Notes: a model not told the origin generated them from the letters alone. Shown: positions 1-7,379, counted from the stretch's first letter. The stretch: DNA of 10,028 nucleotides from Pseudomonadota bacterium (GCA_029549705.1 JAKPIR010000041.1:1-10028); one strand, 5' to 3'. A program made the numbers and translations.

Positions 1-625
1 TGTCATTTGCGCCTACCGCCCAAAGCGCAAATTGCAGCCTTGTTTCAGCCGAGCCAAACGTATCGGCCGCGTAGTTAAATTCTTTTAGCGCATTGCTGTT
101 GTTGCCACTGGCAGCGTAGCTTTGCGCCAACAGCACGCTGAGTTCTTCCGTTCTAAAACCGGCTTGTTTAGCGCGAATATCCAGCAATAATGGAATGGCC
201 AGTTGCGGCTGCTGGTTGTGAAATTTGGCTTTTGCCGCGCCAAAAACAACTTCAGGGTCATCTGCAAACGGGCCATTCAAGCAAGCGTCAAATTGCTGCA
301 CGGCTTCTGCAAATTCGCCCGCGCCATCAAGTGCCGCCGCTAGGCGCATTCTATTTTGCACCGTGGGGGTGAGTTCAAAGGCCTGTTTTGCCTCACGCAA
401 TTCGCGCGTTGGGTCTAGCAGTTTCATGGCAATATTTGATACCTGCTTCACGCCCCGATCCACTTTTGAGCTGGGTAAATATTCGGCAAAAAAATACACC
501 GCACTGCCCAATAAGGGGAATGAAAACAAAATAAGCAGCCAGTACATTTGGCGGCCTGTGCGTATGGCATGCACGGCAAAAAACAACGCGATTAAAATAT
601 GAATGCTTCCTAAGAAATATGGCAT
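1..625 (-). CDS. Membrane-anchored TPR-like protein, C-terminus cut by window edge
   Basis: The reading frame opens with ATG at 625-623 and stays open for 208 codons to the window edge, so the C-terminus is missing. A purine-rich AAGAAAGAG lies about 8 bases upstream as a possible ribosome site. Two hydrophobic segments (about residues 4-20 and 28-47), joined by a short basic loop (IRTGRQ), resemble the two-helix N-terminal domain of cardiolipin synthases (PLDc_N), including the motif FPLLGSAVYFFAEYLP. From about residue 72 on the chain is Ala-rich and helical with TPR-like pairs (AALDGAGEFAEAVQQFDACL; LLAQSYAASGNNSNALKEFN). The likely topology is an inner-membrane hairpin with a soluble TPR scaffold, but which side it faces cannot be told. 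No catalytic HKD motif is visible, so it is not a cardiolipin synthase as far as can be seen. It lies 56 bases after mnmA on the same strand and may be co-transcribed with it. The function is unknown; TPR parts usually bind proteins. Confidence 0.8.
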   Translation of the reverse strand, partial: MPYFLGSIHILIALFFAVHAIRTGRQMYWLLILFSFPLLGSAVYFFAEYLPSSKVDRGVKQVSNIAMKLLDPTRELREAKQAFELTPTVQNRMRLAAALDGAGEFAEAVQQFDACLNGPFADDPEVVFGAAKAKFHNQQPQLAIPLLLDIRAKQAGFRTEELSVLLAQSYAASGNNSNALKEFNYAADTFGSAETRLQFALWAVGAND

Positions 626-681
626 GCGGGTGCTCTTTCTTCTCGTTAAACGGCGGATGTCATGATGTCACAGAACTATTC

Positions 682-1791
682 TTAGATTGCAGCAGTAATG
701 ATGCCGCCACCCAGGCAAACATTGCTTTCATACACCACGGCCGATTGTCCAGGTGTGATGGCCCATTGTTTTTGGCCGAATTTAATCTCGACTTCATCGG
801 CTGAAATTTTATCAATCTCGCACGGCGCATCGGGCTGGCGATAGCGCGTTTTGGCAGCGTATACCCAATTAGTGATGGGCTGCTCTTCGCTAATCCAGTG
901 CAGTTGGCCAGCTTTAAGGCCATCATTCAACAAAAGTGGGTGTTCATGGCCTTGTACAACAATCAGCTCGTTTTTGCCCATATCTTTTGCGGCAACAAAC
1001 CACGGTTCGCCGTTGCTTTCACGGCTGCCGCCAATTTTTAAGCCTTGGCGCTGACCAAGTGTGTAGTACATTAGGCCTTCGTGCTTGCCGACTGTTTTGC
1101 CTTCAGGTGTTTTAATGTCACCGGGTTCGCGCGGTAAATATTTACTTAAAAACTCCTGAAACGGTCGCTCGCCAATAAAACAAATGCCCGTGGAATCCTT
1201 TTTTTCCGCATTGATGAGGCCAGCCTGGCGCGCGATTTCACGCACTTCACGTTTAAGATAAGTACCGAGCGGAAATAGCGTTTTGCTCAACTGTGCCTGG
1301 TTCAAACGATAGAGGAAATAACTTTGGTCTTTGCTACCGTCGTCGGCTTTAAGCAACTGATATTGCCCAGCCTGCAACGGGTTTTCACGTACCTGCGCAT
1401 AATGGCCGGTAGCGATTAAATCGGCGCCCAACCCCATGGCATGGTCTAAAAACGCCTTAAATTTAATTTCCGCGTTGCATAAAATGTCTGGGTTAGGCGT
1501 ACGGCCTGCCTTGTATTCGCTTAGAAAATTCGCAAACACGCGGTCTTTGTATTCTGCGCTAAAATTTACCGCCTCAATATCAATGCCGATTTTGTCGGCT
1601 ACAGAGACTGCATCAATTAAATCCTGTTTGCTGGAACAGTATTCATCGGTATCGTCATCCTCCCAGTTTTTCATGAAAAGACCAGTGACTTCATAACCTT
1701 GCTGTTTCAGCAATAAAGCTGTCACACTAGAATCCACGCCACCTGAGAGGCCGACGACAACTCTTTTTTTCTGTACTTGGTTTAAATTCAT
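682..1791 (-). CDS. mnmA: tRNA-specific 2-thiouridylase MnmA
   Basis: MnmA is a cytoplasmic enzyme that puts sulfur on C2 of the wobble uridine (U34) of tRNA-Lys, -Glu and -Gln. It adenylates the base with ATP and transfers persulfide sulfur relayed from IscS and the Tus proteins. The 369-residue product matches the usual length of about 370. Visible are the N-type ATP pyrophosphatase loop GLSGGVDSS (residues 14-22), the catalytic Cys105 in NPDILCN, the persulfide-forming Cys204 in DSTGICFIGER, GDIKTPEG near 224-231, and YTLGQRQGL. I chose the ATG at 1791 rather than an upstream ATG at 1860, because the family starts just before the VVVGLSGG strand and the longer form would overlap the 3' end of nudJ. 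No strong Shine-Dalgarno is seen. The nudJ stop is only 13 bases upstream, so the two genes are probably co-transcribed, as they are adjacent in E. coli. Confidence 0.97.
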   Translation of the reverse strand: MNLNQVQKKRVVVGLSGGVDSSVTALLLKQQGYEVTGLFMKNWEDDDTDEYCSSKQDLIDAVSVADKIGIDIEAVNFSAEYKDRVFANFLSEYKAGRTPNPDILCNAEIKFKAFLDHAMGLGADLIATGHYAQVRENPLQAGQYQLLKADDGSKDQSYFLYRLNQAQLSKTLFPLGTYLKREVREIARQAGLINAEKKDSTGICFIGERPFQEFLSKYLPREPGDIKTPEGKTVGKHEGLMYYTLGQRQGLKIGGSRESNGEPWFVAAKDMGKNELIVVQGHEHPLLLNDGLKAGQLHWISEEQPITNWVYAAKTRYRQPDAPCEIDKISADEVEIKFGQKQWAITPGQSAVVYESNVCLGGGIITAAI

Positions 1792-1804
1792 AATCAAATT
1801 TTTT

Positions 1805-2248
1805 CTATAAATGTGTAAGCACCGATAACGGAAATTGCTTGCCAGCCAGGTAATCCTCAATGCAGGCCAGCACTTGCGGGCTACGCATTAAATGTGCCTG
1901 ATTGCGAATTTCATCTGCAGTCATCCACACGGCACGAATGATGCCGTCGTCTAATGCTTGTGCATGATAGTGCGCGCCGACCTTGCCGATAAAGGCAAAG
2001 CGCAAATAGGTGGTGTCGTTGTGTTCATGTTTCCAGTGATAAATGCCGAGCAGGGCCTGTGGCGTGAAGTCGTAAGCAGTTTCCTCCAGCGTTTCACGTA
2101 TCACGGCTTCTAACAAGGTTTCATTGTCTTCTAAATGTCCTGCAGGCTGGTTAAAGCGATTGCCGCGATCGGTGGTTTCTTCTACCAAAAGAAATTTTCC
2201 GTTGTCCTCAATCATTGCCGCGACGGTGGCATGTGGCATCCATTGCAT
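1805..2248 (-). CDS. nudJ: Nudix hydrolase, NudJ (YmfB) type phosphatase
   Basis: A 147-residue single-domain Nudix hydrolase. The E. coli homologue NudJ removes phosphate from HMP-PP (a thiamin precursor) and from nucleoside di- and triphosphates; the same substrates are inferred here. The Nudix box runs from Gly37 (GHLEDNE) through Arg51-Glu52 to Glu55-Glu56, so the metal-binding glutamates of REUXEE are intact. The Gly that normally follows (EEXG) is Ala58. Further NudJ-like segments are PHATVAA near the N-terminus, FNQPAGHLE, LRFAFIG, and LRSP-type MRSPQVLACIEDYLAG near the C-terminus. ATG at 2248 is taken as the start; a second ATG nine bases inside (2239) is possible, and neither has a strong Shine-Dalgarno. 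The gene lies just upstream of mnmA, the neighbourhood of E. coli nudJ. The family is clear, the exact substrate is inference. Confidence 0.92.
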   Translation of the reverse strand: MQWMPHATVAAMIEDNGKFLLVEETTDRGNRFNQPAGHLEDNETLLEAVIRETLEETAYDFTPQALLGIYHWKHEHNDTTYLRFAFIGKVGAHYHAQALDDGIIRAVWMTADEIRNQAHLMRSPQVLACIEDYLAGKQFPLSVLTHL

Positions 2249-2329
2249 GGTGTTGGTCTTGAATATTGATGTAAATGATATTTTAACTCGAAGCGCAATC
2301 TTCTGCTCAGGTTGAATCTTTTTGTTTTT

Positions 2330-2974
2330 TTATGGGCCAGCGACAGCAAGTGATGGAAATAAACCATGCAGGCCGTGCGCAATGAATTCTACCGCCATGG
2401 CCGCCAAAATTAAGCCCATCAGGCGGGTGACAATGTTAATGCCTATTGGCCCCAGTTTCTTTGAAATCACCACAGCGAGTTTTAATACCAGCCAAATAAT
2501 CAGGCTAATGCAAAAAATTGGGGCAATTAAAGACAAATGCCCGGCAAAACTGCTATTTTGCTGTGCAGCAATAATCATATTACTGATTGCACCCGGCCCT
2601 GCCAGTAGCGGAATGCTTAACGGCACGATGGCAATGACTTCACGCTCAGCCAGCGTTTGCGCCTCTTCTGGCGTTTGTCGCGCACCGCTTTGCTTGCCGT
2701 GCATCATTGAAATGGCAATCAGCATCAACAAAATGCCGCCGCCGACTTGAAAAGAAGGAATGGTGACGCCAAAAAAATAAAGAATCAGGACACCAAAAAA
2801 CGCAGAAAGAGTCAGCACGATAAACACGGTGAGTGCCACCGTTTTGGCTGTTTTGGCGCGGTCAGCCTCGCTCCAGCCGTGTGTGGCACTAATGAAAATA
2901 GGCACACTGCCAATCGGGTTTACAATGGCAAACAATGCAATTGCGATTTTTAAAAGTGCAGGCCAGTCAGTCAT
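2330..2974 (-). CDS. MarC/YchE family inner-membrane protein
   Basis: A 214-residue integral membrane protein of the MarC (UPF0056) family, which includes E. coli MarC, YchE and YhgN. Six hydrophobic stretches can be read at about residues 5-27, 44-68, 73-91, 112-137, 147-170 and 182-204. Family landmarks are IVNPIGSVPIFIS (17-29), VGGGILLMLIAISMM in helix 3, VPLSIPLLAGPGAIS (117-131), and RLMGLILAAMAVEFI near the C-terminus. No transport substrate is established for the family, and the early link of MarC to multiple antibiotic resistance was not upheld, so no function is claimed. ATG at 2974 is supported by AAGGA seven bases upstream. It is divergent from maf and lies 81 bases upstream of nudJ on the same strand; no clear terminator is seen between them. 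Confidence 0.92.
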   Translation of the reverse strand: MTDWPALLKIAIALFAIVNPIGSVPIFISATHGWSEADRAKTAKTVALTVFIVLTLSAFFGVLILYFFGVTIPSFQVGGGILLMLIAISMMHGKQSGARQTPEEAQTLAEREVIAIVPLSIPLLAGPGAISNMIIAAQQNSSFAGHLSLIAPIFCISLIIWLVLKLAVVISKKLGPIGINIVTRLMGLILAAMAVEFIAHGLHGLFPSLAVAGP

Positions 2975-3014
2975 CGTAATCCTTTTGAATAGTGAAACTT
3001 AAATCACGAAATCT

Positions 3015-3043
3015 TTGTCATTTGACGCATAGTAAATTAAAGT
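3015..3043 (+). promoter_or_regulatory. Possible sigma-70 promoter for maf-rng
   Basis: TTGTCA (3015-3020; 5 of 6 to TTGACA), a 17-base spacer, and TAAAGT (3038-3043; 4 of 6 to TATAAT) lie in the 104-base gap between the divergent marC-type gene and maf. The maf start codon is about 35 bases beyond the -10 box. The gap is AT-rich, so a chance match is quite possible. A corresponding promoter for the minus-strand gene could not be picked out. Confidence 0.35.
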
Positions 3044-3078
3044 GCTCACTTAATAAAACAAATATGTGAAATATAACC

Positions 3079-3666
3079 GTGACACCAGCAACGCTCTATC
3101 TTGCATCGCGCAGCCCACGTCGTGTGGAATTATTAAAGCAATTAGGGCTTGCCTGTGAGATTGTGCCGACAGATATTGATGAGTCGCAGCTATCGGGTGA
3201 GTTGCCCGAGCGCTATGTGGTGCGTTTGGCGCAGGAAAAAGCCGCCGCCTGTTTAAAAAAACTTGCAACTAGAGCGCGTGAGCATCCAATTTTAGCGGCT
3301 GATACCACTGTCGCCATCCATGGCAAAGTGCTGGGAAAGCCTGAAGATGATGAAGATGCGCGTGATATGCTACAGGCGTTATCAGGCAGGGTGCATCAAG
3401 TACATACTGCGGTAGCGTTGGCCTATGCGGGTGCAATTGAAGTTGTGCTTTCGACCACAATTGTTGAAATGATGCCGCTTTCCTCTGCACAAATTGCACA
3501 CTACCTGGCCTCAAACGAACATCGTGATAAAGCCGGCAGTTATGGTATTCAGGGGTTGGCCGGCGCATGGATTACCCGCATTGAAGGCAGTTATACCGGC
3601 GTGATGGGCTTGCCTGTTTATGAAACGGCCAGCCTTTTGAGAAAACATGGGCTGATTGCGCTATAG
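3079..3666 (+). CDS. maf: Maf-family nucleotide pyrophosphatase, dTTP/UTP type (YhdE-like)
   Basis: Maf proteins cleave nucleoside triphosphates to monophosphate and pyrophosphate. The YhdE branch prefers dTTP and UTP, including modified pyrimidines, and the family is tied to septum inhibition and house-cleaning of nucleotides. The 195-residue product has the N-terminal loop LASRSPRRVELL (8-19), the EKA motif (53-55), the catalytic Asp75 in AADTTV, GKPED (86-90), the LSGRVHQVHTAVAL block (101-114), and KAGSYGIQGLAG (151-162) followed by GSYTGVMGLP. The KAG-YGIQG block is typical of the YhdE rather than the YceF (m7GTP) branch. The start is GTG at 3079: an in-frame TGA at 3067 leaves no room upstream, and the family begins two or three residues before LYLAS. 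No good Shine-Dalgarno is seen, which suggests modest translation. rng follows after 42 bases, as yhdE-rng do in E. coli. Confidence 0.95.
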   Translation: MTPATLYLASRSPRRVELLKQLGLACEIVPTDIDESQLSGELPERYVVRLAQEKAAACLKKLATRAREHPILAADTTVAIHGKVLGKPEDDEDARDMLQALSGRVHQVHTAVALAYAGAIEVVLSTTIVEMMPLSSAQIAHYLASNEHRDKAGSYGIQGLAGAWITRIEGSYTGVMGLPVYETASLLRKHGLIAL

Positions 3667-3708
3667 TCATGCCATTCGATTTAAAAAAATGCAATAAGCG
3701 AGAAAAAA

Positions 3709-5160
3709 TTGAGCGAAGAAATTTTAATTAACGTCACCCCGCAAGAAACCCGCATCGCCATGATAGAAAATGGCGTGGTGCAAGAACTGCAAATTGAACG
3801 CAGTTCATCTTTGGGCTTAGTGGGCAACGTTTATCGCGGCGTGGTGTGTCGTGTGTTGCCCGGCATGCAGTCTGCTTTTGTTGAAATTGGCTTACAGCGC
3901 GCGGCATTTTTACATGCGGGCGATATTTTTGAGTGCAGTCGTTCCGAACCGCCCCTGCCGATTCAACATGTACTGCACGAAGGCCAGTCACTCATGGTGC
4001 AAGTCATCAAAGAACCTATTGGCACTAAAGGCGCACGGCTTACCACGCAAATCAGCATTGCAGGCCGGTTTTTAGTGTTTTTACCGCAACAAGAACACAT
4101 TGGTGTGTCACAACGTATTGAAGATGAAATCGAGCGCGAGCAGTTAAGAGTGCGCCTCATTGGCCTGCTGCCCGAAAATTATGTGGGTGGTTATATTATT
4201 CGCACCATGTCTGAAACCGCAACTGATGCTGAATTGCTGGCTGACATTGATTATTTGACCAAAACCTGGGCGCATATTCAATCTAAAAGTACGCAAGTGC
4301 CGGAGCGTTCGCTGATTTTTCAAGATTTAAATTTGCCGATGCGTGCACTGCGTGACGTGCTGTGCGAAACCACAGAAGCGGTGCGGGTAGATTCGAGCGA
4401 AACTTATCAAAAATTGGTGGATTTCGCTAACGTCTATGCGGTTACCGCTGTGAATAAACTGGTGCATTACCAGGGCGAACGGCCGCTGTTTGATTTGTAT
4501 AACATCGAGCAGGAAATTGAAAACGCCATGTCACGCAAAGTGGCGCTGAAATCTGGCGGCTATTTGATTTTTGACCAAACCGAGGCGCTCACCACGGTGG
4601 ATGTGAATACCGGCAGCTTTGTCAGCGGTAAGAATTTGTCCGACACCATCTTTAAAACCAATCTTGAGGCGGCGCAAACGATTGCACGCCAGTTACGATT
4701 GCGCAATTTGGGCGGCATCATCATTATCGATTTTATTGACATGGATGAAGATAGCCAGCGCGAAGTTGTACTGGAAGAATTGCAAAAAGAAGTCGCACGC
4801 GACCGTGCACGCACTGGTGTGAATGGCTTTACACCACTTGGTCTGGTGGAAATGACGCGCAAGCGTACGCGTGAGAGTTTAGCGCACATCCTGTGTGAGC
4901 CATGTGCAACCTGCCAGGGGCGCGGTGAGCTTAAAACCGCGCAAACCGTGTGTTATGAAGTGATGCGTGAACTGCTTAAAGAAGCGCGACAGTTTAATGC
5001 GCGTGAATTGCGGGTATTAGCCGCGCCTAAAGTCATTGAAATGCTTTTGGAAGAAGAATCGCAAAATCTGGCCAATTTATCCGATTTCATCGGTAAACCG
5101 ATTTCCTTGCAAGCGGAAGCGAATTACAGCCAGGAAACGTTTGATATTATTTTGATGTAA
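3709..5160 (+). CDS. rng: Ribonuclease G
   Basis: An endoribonuclease of the RNase E/G family, which finishes the 5' end of 16S rRNA and cuts some mRNAs, preferring 5'-monophosphate ends. The 483 residues match the roughly 490 of E. coli Rng, and the C-terminal scaffold of RNase E is absent, so this is RNase G. The S1 RNA-binding region spans about 35-120 (GNVYRGVVCRVLPGMQSAF, FLHAGDI). The nuclease core carries the metal-binding aspartates as Asp298 (TTVDVNTG) and Asp341 (IIIIDFIDM), with NLEAAQTIARQLRLRNLGG between them. The zinc-link pair is Cys399 and Cys402 (EPCATCQGRG). The start is TTG at 3709: no ATG or GTG lies between an in-frame stop at 3682 and the conserved EEILINVTPQETR start of the family. 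The Shine-Dalgarno is weak. It is probably co-transcribed with maf, 42 bases upstream, and is followed by a probable terminator. Confidence 0.96.
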   Translation: MSEEILINVTPQETRIAMIENGVVQELQIERSSSLGLVGNVYRGVVCRVLPGMQSAFVEIGLQRAAFLHAGDIFECSRSEPPLPIQHVLHEGQSLMVQVIKEPIGTKGARLTTQISIAGRFLVFLPQQEHIGVSQRIEDEIEREQLRVRLIGLLPENYVGGYIIRTMSETATDAELLADIDYLTKTWAHIQSKSTQVPERSLIFQDLNLPMRALRDVLCETTEAVRVDSSETYQKLVDFANVYAVTAVNKLVHYQGERPLFDLYNIEQEIENAMSRKVALKSGGYLIFDQTEALTTVDVNTGSFVSGKNLSDTIFKTNLEAAQTIARQLRLRNLGGIIIIDFIDMDEDSQREVVLEELQKEVARDRARTGVNGFTPLGLVEMTRKRTRESLAHILCEPCATCQGRGELKTAQTVCYEVMRELLKEARQFNARELRVLAAPKVIEMLLEEESQNLANLSDFIGKPISLQAEANYSQETFDIILM

Positions 5161-5170
5161 ACAGCACAAT

Positions 5171-5196
5171 AAAAGTAGGCTAAAAACTGCTTTTTT
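5171..5196. terminator. Probable bidirectional terminator between rng and the dynamin-like gene
   Basis: AAAAGTAG (5171-5178) pairs with CTGCTTTT (5187-5194) around an 8-base loop, with one T-G wobble, and the T run continues to 5196. On the plus strand this sits 11 bases after the rng stop. On the minus strand the same hairpin begins with an A run and ends CTACTTTTATT, so it could end both transcripts. The stem is A/T-rich and of moderate strength. Confidence 0.5.
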
Positions 5197-5202
5197 GCGC
5201 CG

Positions 5203-5242
5203 AGAGAATTTCTCTGCCCTGAGAGCCTTATAAATAAAGGCT
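5203..5242. other. Extra hairpins in the convergent gap
   Basis: AGCCTT (5224-5229) pairs perfectly with AAGGCT (5237-5242) around a 7-base loop. Just before it, AGAGA (5203-5207) can pair with TCTCT (5211-5215), or part of that TCTCT with the next GAGAG (5221-5225), so the pairings are alternative. No T run follows the AGCCTT hairpin on either strand, so it may act only as an accessory barrier or 3'-end protector for the two convergent mRNAs. Confidence 0.35.
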
Positions 5243-5267
5243 TCCAGAGGCATGTAAAAGGGTTGCG

Positions 5268-7379
5268 TTAATTTAGCGTCTGCGAAGGCGCATTATTTAG
5301 CCCTGCATTGGCAGATATCGATGCCTGATTAAAGCCAGTTAAATTTAATTCAGGCGCGCCTAATTCAGCCGCTTTCGGTTTTTCAGGTTTAAATTTGGTG
5401 GAACGCATGAGTTTGAGCAAAATGCCATCGAGCTCACTCGAGCGTTGCAGCAGTTTGTAGTATTCCTTTTCAGTTTTCTCTAAATACTGCACCAACTGAT
5501 CGGCACTGCTGTGCGATTGCATCAGGGTCTCTGCGCGTTCATCGAGTGCTTTTTTGTGGCTGTTGATTTGTGTTTTCAGTTCATCAATCACAAAATTGAG
5601 CCAGCGCGTACAGTCTGTGTGCGCTTCTTCAAAAGTCGCCTGAATCTGAGCACCTAAGCCTAAGTAATAGCGGCGAATCAAAAAGTGCTTTTCTGTCAGA
5701 ATGTTGATGGGGTCACTGCAGAAGTCGGACGTCACTTTTTCCAGAATCTGCATGGATTTGGTGAATTTACTCATATCAAGCGCAATGGCTTCGGTTTTTT
5801 CAAAGCCGTGTTTGCTCCAGAATAAATGATATAAATCATCCGCCTGCTGTTTGATGGTTTTGCCTTCTAGCGTAATTTCTTCAGCTAAGTTATTGGCAAG
5901 CGCGGTTAGCTCTTTCATGCTTCTGTTAAGGCCAACTGTTGTCCAGCTGTCGCCCATGTCCTGGCGGGTGCGTGCGAGCGTAGTGTCTAAATAGCCTAAG
6001 CTTAGATGGCGCAGTAATTTGTCACCCAGACGTTTGATTTTTTCACTGCCTTGGTTAAATGAAAGGAGTGAAGCTTCATAACGTTTACGTTCCGCAACCA
6101 CGTTGGCGAGAATTTCTTTGGCAGCGTCACGGTTTTTGAGCTGCATGGCTTTTAATTCTTCAAGCTGGCTTTTGCTGTCCTTTACGCGCATTTGTGCAAT
6201 TTTACGTGTTGATCGAATCATGTTCGAGCATTCTGTAATGACCGCGCGGCCTAGAATTTCATGTTTTGCGTCAATCAGTTGGTTTGCGAGCGCGTCTTCA
6301 AGTTGGCCAATACCGCTACGTGTGAGTAATGTGTCATCTTTTCTGATTTTGGCAAGCAAGGCTTTTTGGGCAGACATGGCAAATACATTCCGCGCATCAA
6401 CGCCAAGTTCGCGTGCAGTTTGTTGTTTTTGTCGGTACACAATGGCATCGACTTCTGCGGGCGTTTCCAAGCCATCCCATAAAGTATCTACTTTATTGAG
6501 CACCACCAACTTATGAGAGGCGCGTTTTTGCACGTATTCTGTCCAAATCTGCATGTCAGATTTTGTGATGCCAGTGTCTGTAGAGGTTAAAAATAGCACT
6601 GCATGCGCGCTTGGAATGATGCTGAGCGTCAGTTCTGGTTCGGCACCCATGGTATTCAGGCCTGGTGTATCGATGACCACTAGGCCATCTTTTAACAGTG
6701 GGTGTGGGTAGTTCACTAATGCATGGCGCCATGCCGGAATTTCCACTGTGCCGCTCTCTGCAAGCGACCTGGTCATGGTGCTGTCATTCTCGTTCCAAAA
6801 TCCTAACCTTTTGGCGGTGGCTAAGTCTACATTTCTCTTTTCTGCCAATACTTCCAGTGCTTCTTTCATTGAATCAGCCGATGAAATGTCCAAGCGTATT
6901 TTGTGCCAGATTTCAGGCGTGGTTTTTAGAAAAGCGATGGAGTCGTCCGTTTGACGGGTTTCCATGGGCAAAAGGCGAATCGAAGGTTCGTCCAGTTCGT
7001 TCCAGAAAATTTCTGTCGGGCACATAGTTGTGCGGCCCGGTGAGCTGGGCAATAGGCGTTGGTTAAAGTCTGAAAAGAACAACGCGTTAATGAGCTCCGT
7101 TTTGCCAGTTGAAAATTCTGCCAAAAACGCCAAAACGAGCTGATCTTTTCTTAATGCGTCTTTGATGTCATATAACCGCAATTCTTGAATCGAATCGACG
7201 CTGTCCTCATTGTTGAGCCAGTTTGCGTATTCGTCAATCGTTGCAATCAGCGCGTCTCGCCATTGCGAGTACTCTGAAATCTTGGCACTCAGACTGGTCG
7301 CCACCAAGCCGTTTTGCGGCACGCCAGAAGTTGCAGAATTGGTAAGGCTGGCTAAAGTATTGTTTGCATGGTTTGTCAT
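5268..7379 (-). CDS. Dynamin-like large GTPase (single copy)
   Basis: A 703-residue dynamin-family GTPase. Its G motifs are in order: G1 AEFSTGKTE (87-95), G2 within GRTTMCPTE (115-123), G3 DTPGLN (237-242), G4 LNKVD (294-298) and G5 near MSAQKA (335-340). The first Gly of the usual GxxxxGK[ST] loop is Ala here. The rest, about 375-660, is helical with probable coiled coils near 400-435 and 600-650, as expected of a dynamin stalk. The last 40 residues are Pro/Ala/Asn-rich and probably disordered. No transmembrane helix is evident, so any membrane contact would be peripheral. Bacterial dynamins remodel or repair membranes; E. coli CrfC instead concerns chromosome partition. The role here is not known. 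ATG at 7379 is chosen; a TTG at 7421 would add 14 residues, and neither has a clear Shine-Dalgarno. It lies 101 bases after yggT on the same strand and ends at the convergent terminator. Confidence 0.88.
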   Translation of the reverse strand: MTNHANNTLASLTNSATSGVPQNGLVATSLSAKISEYSQWRDALIATIDEYANWLNNEDSVDSIQELRLYDIKDALRKDQLVLAFLAEFSTGKTELINALFFSDFNQRLLPSSPGRTTMCPTEIFWNELDEPSIRLLPMETRQTDDSIAFLKTTPEIWHKIRLDISSADSMKEALEVLAEKRNVDLATAKRLGFWNENDSTMTRSLAESGTVEIPAWRHALVNYPHPLLKDGLVVIDTPGLNTMGAEPELTLSIIPSAHAVLFLTSTDTGITKSDMQIWTEYVQKRASHKLVVLNKVDTLWDGLETPAEVDAIVYRQKQQTARELGVDARNVFAMSAQKALLAKIRKDDTLLTRSGIGQLEDALANQLIDAKHEILGRAVITECSNMIRSTRKIAQMRVKDSKSQLEELKAMQLKNRDAAKEILANVVAERKRYEASLLSFNQGSEKIKRLGDKLLRHLSLGYLDTTLARTRQDMGDSWTTVGLNRSMKELTALANNLAEEITLEGKTIKQQADDLYHLFWSKHGFEKTEAIALDMSKFTKSMQILEKVTSDFCSDPINILTEKHFLIRRYYLGLGAQIQATFEEAHTDCTRWLNFVIDELKTQINSHKKALDERAETLMQSHSSADQLVQYLEKTEKEYYKLLQRSSELDGILLKLMRSTKFKPEKPKAAELGAPELNLTGFNQASISANAGLNNAPSQTLN

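Noticed and set aside
225..602. Plus-strand open frame of 125 codons opposite the TPR gene
   Set aside because: Its product has no family features, and the minus-strand frame has coherent membrane and TPR-like character; it is an antisense shadow.
682..1860. Longer MnmA beginning at ATG 1860
   Set aside because: The extra 23 residues are not family-like and would overlap the end of nudJ; the ATG at 1791 gives the usual length and start.
2322..2750. Plus-strand open frame of 142 codons opposite the MarC-family gene
   Set aside because: The minus-strand product is a clear MarC-family protein with a good Shine-Dalgarno; the plus frame has no recognisable content.
3669..3731. 20-codon open frame starting ATG at 3669 and overlapping the rng start
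   Set aside because: No Shine-Dalgarno before its ATG, and nothing shows it is translated; most likely chance in the short maf-rng gap.
5203..5260. Possible glycine riboswitch: minus strand reads CTCTCAGGGCAGAG
   Set aside because: The 3' motif looks similar, but the required GCCGAAGG-type core and paired 5' element are absent, and the site is downstream of genes on both strands rather than in a leader.
6103..6516. Plus-strand open frame of 137 codons opposite the dynamin-like gene
   Set aside because: Lies wholly within the GTPase and stalk coding region, with no family features or ribosome site.
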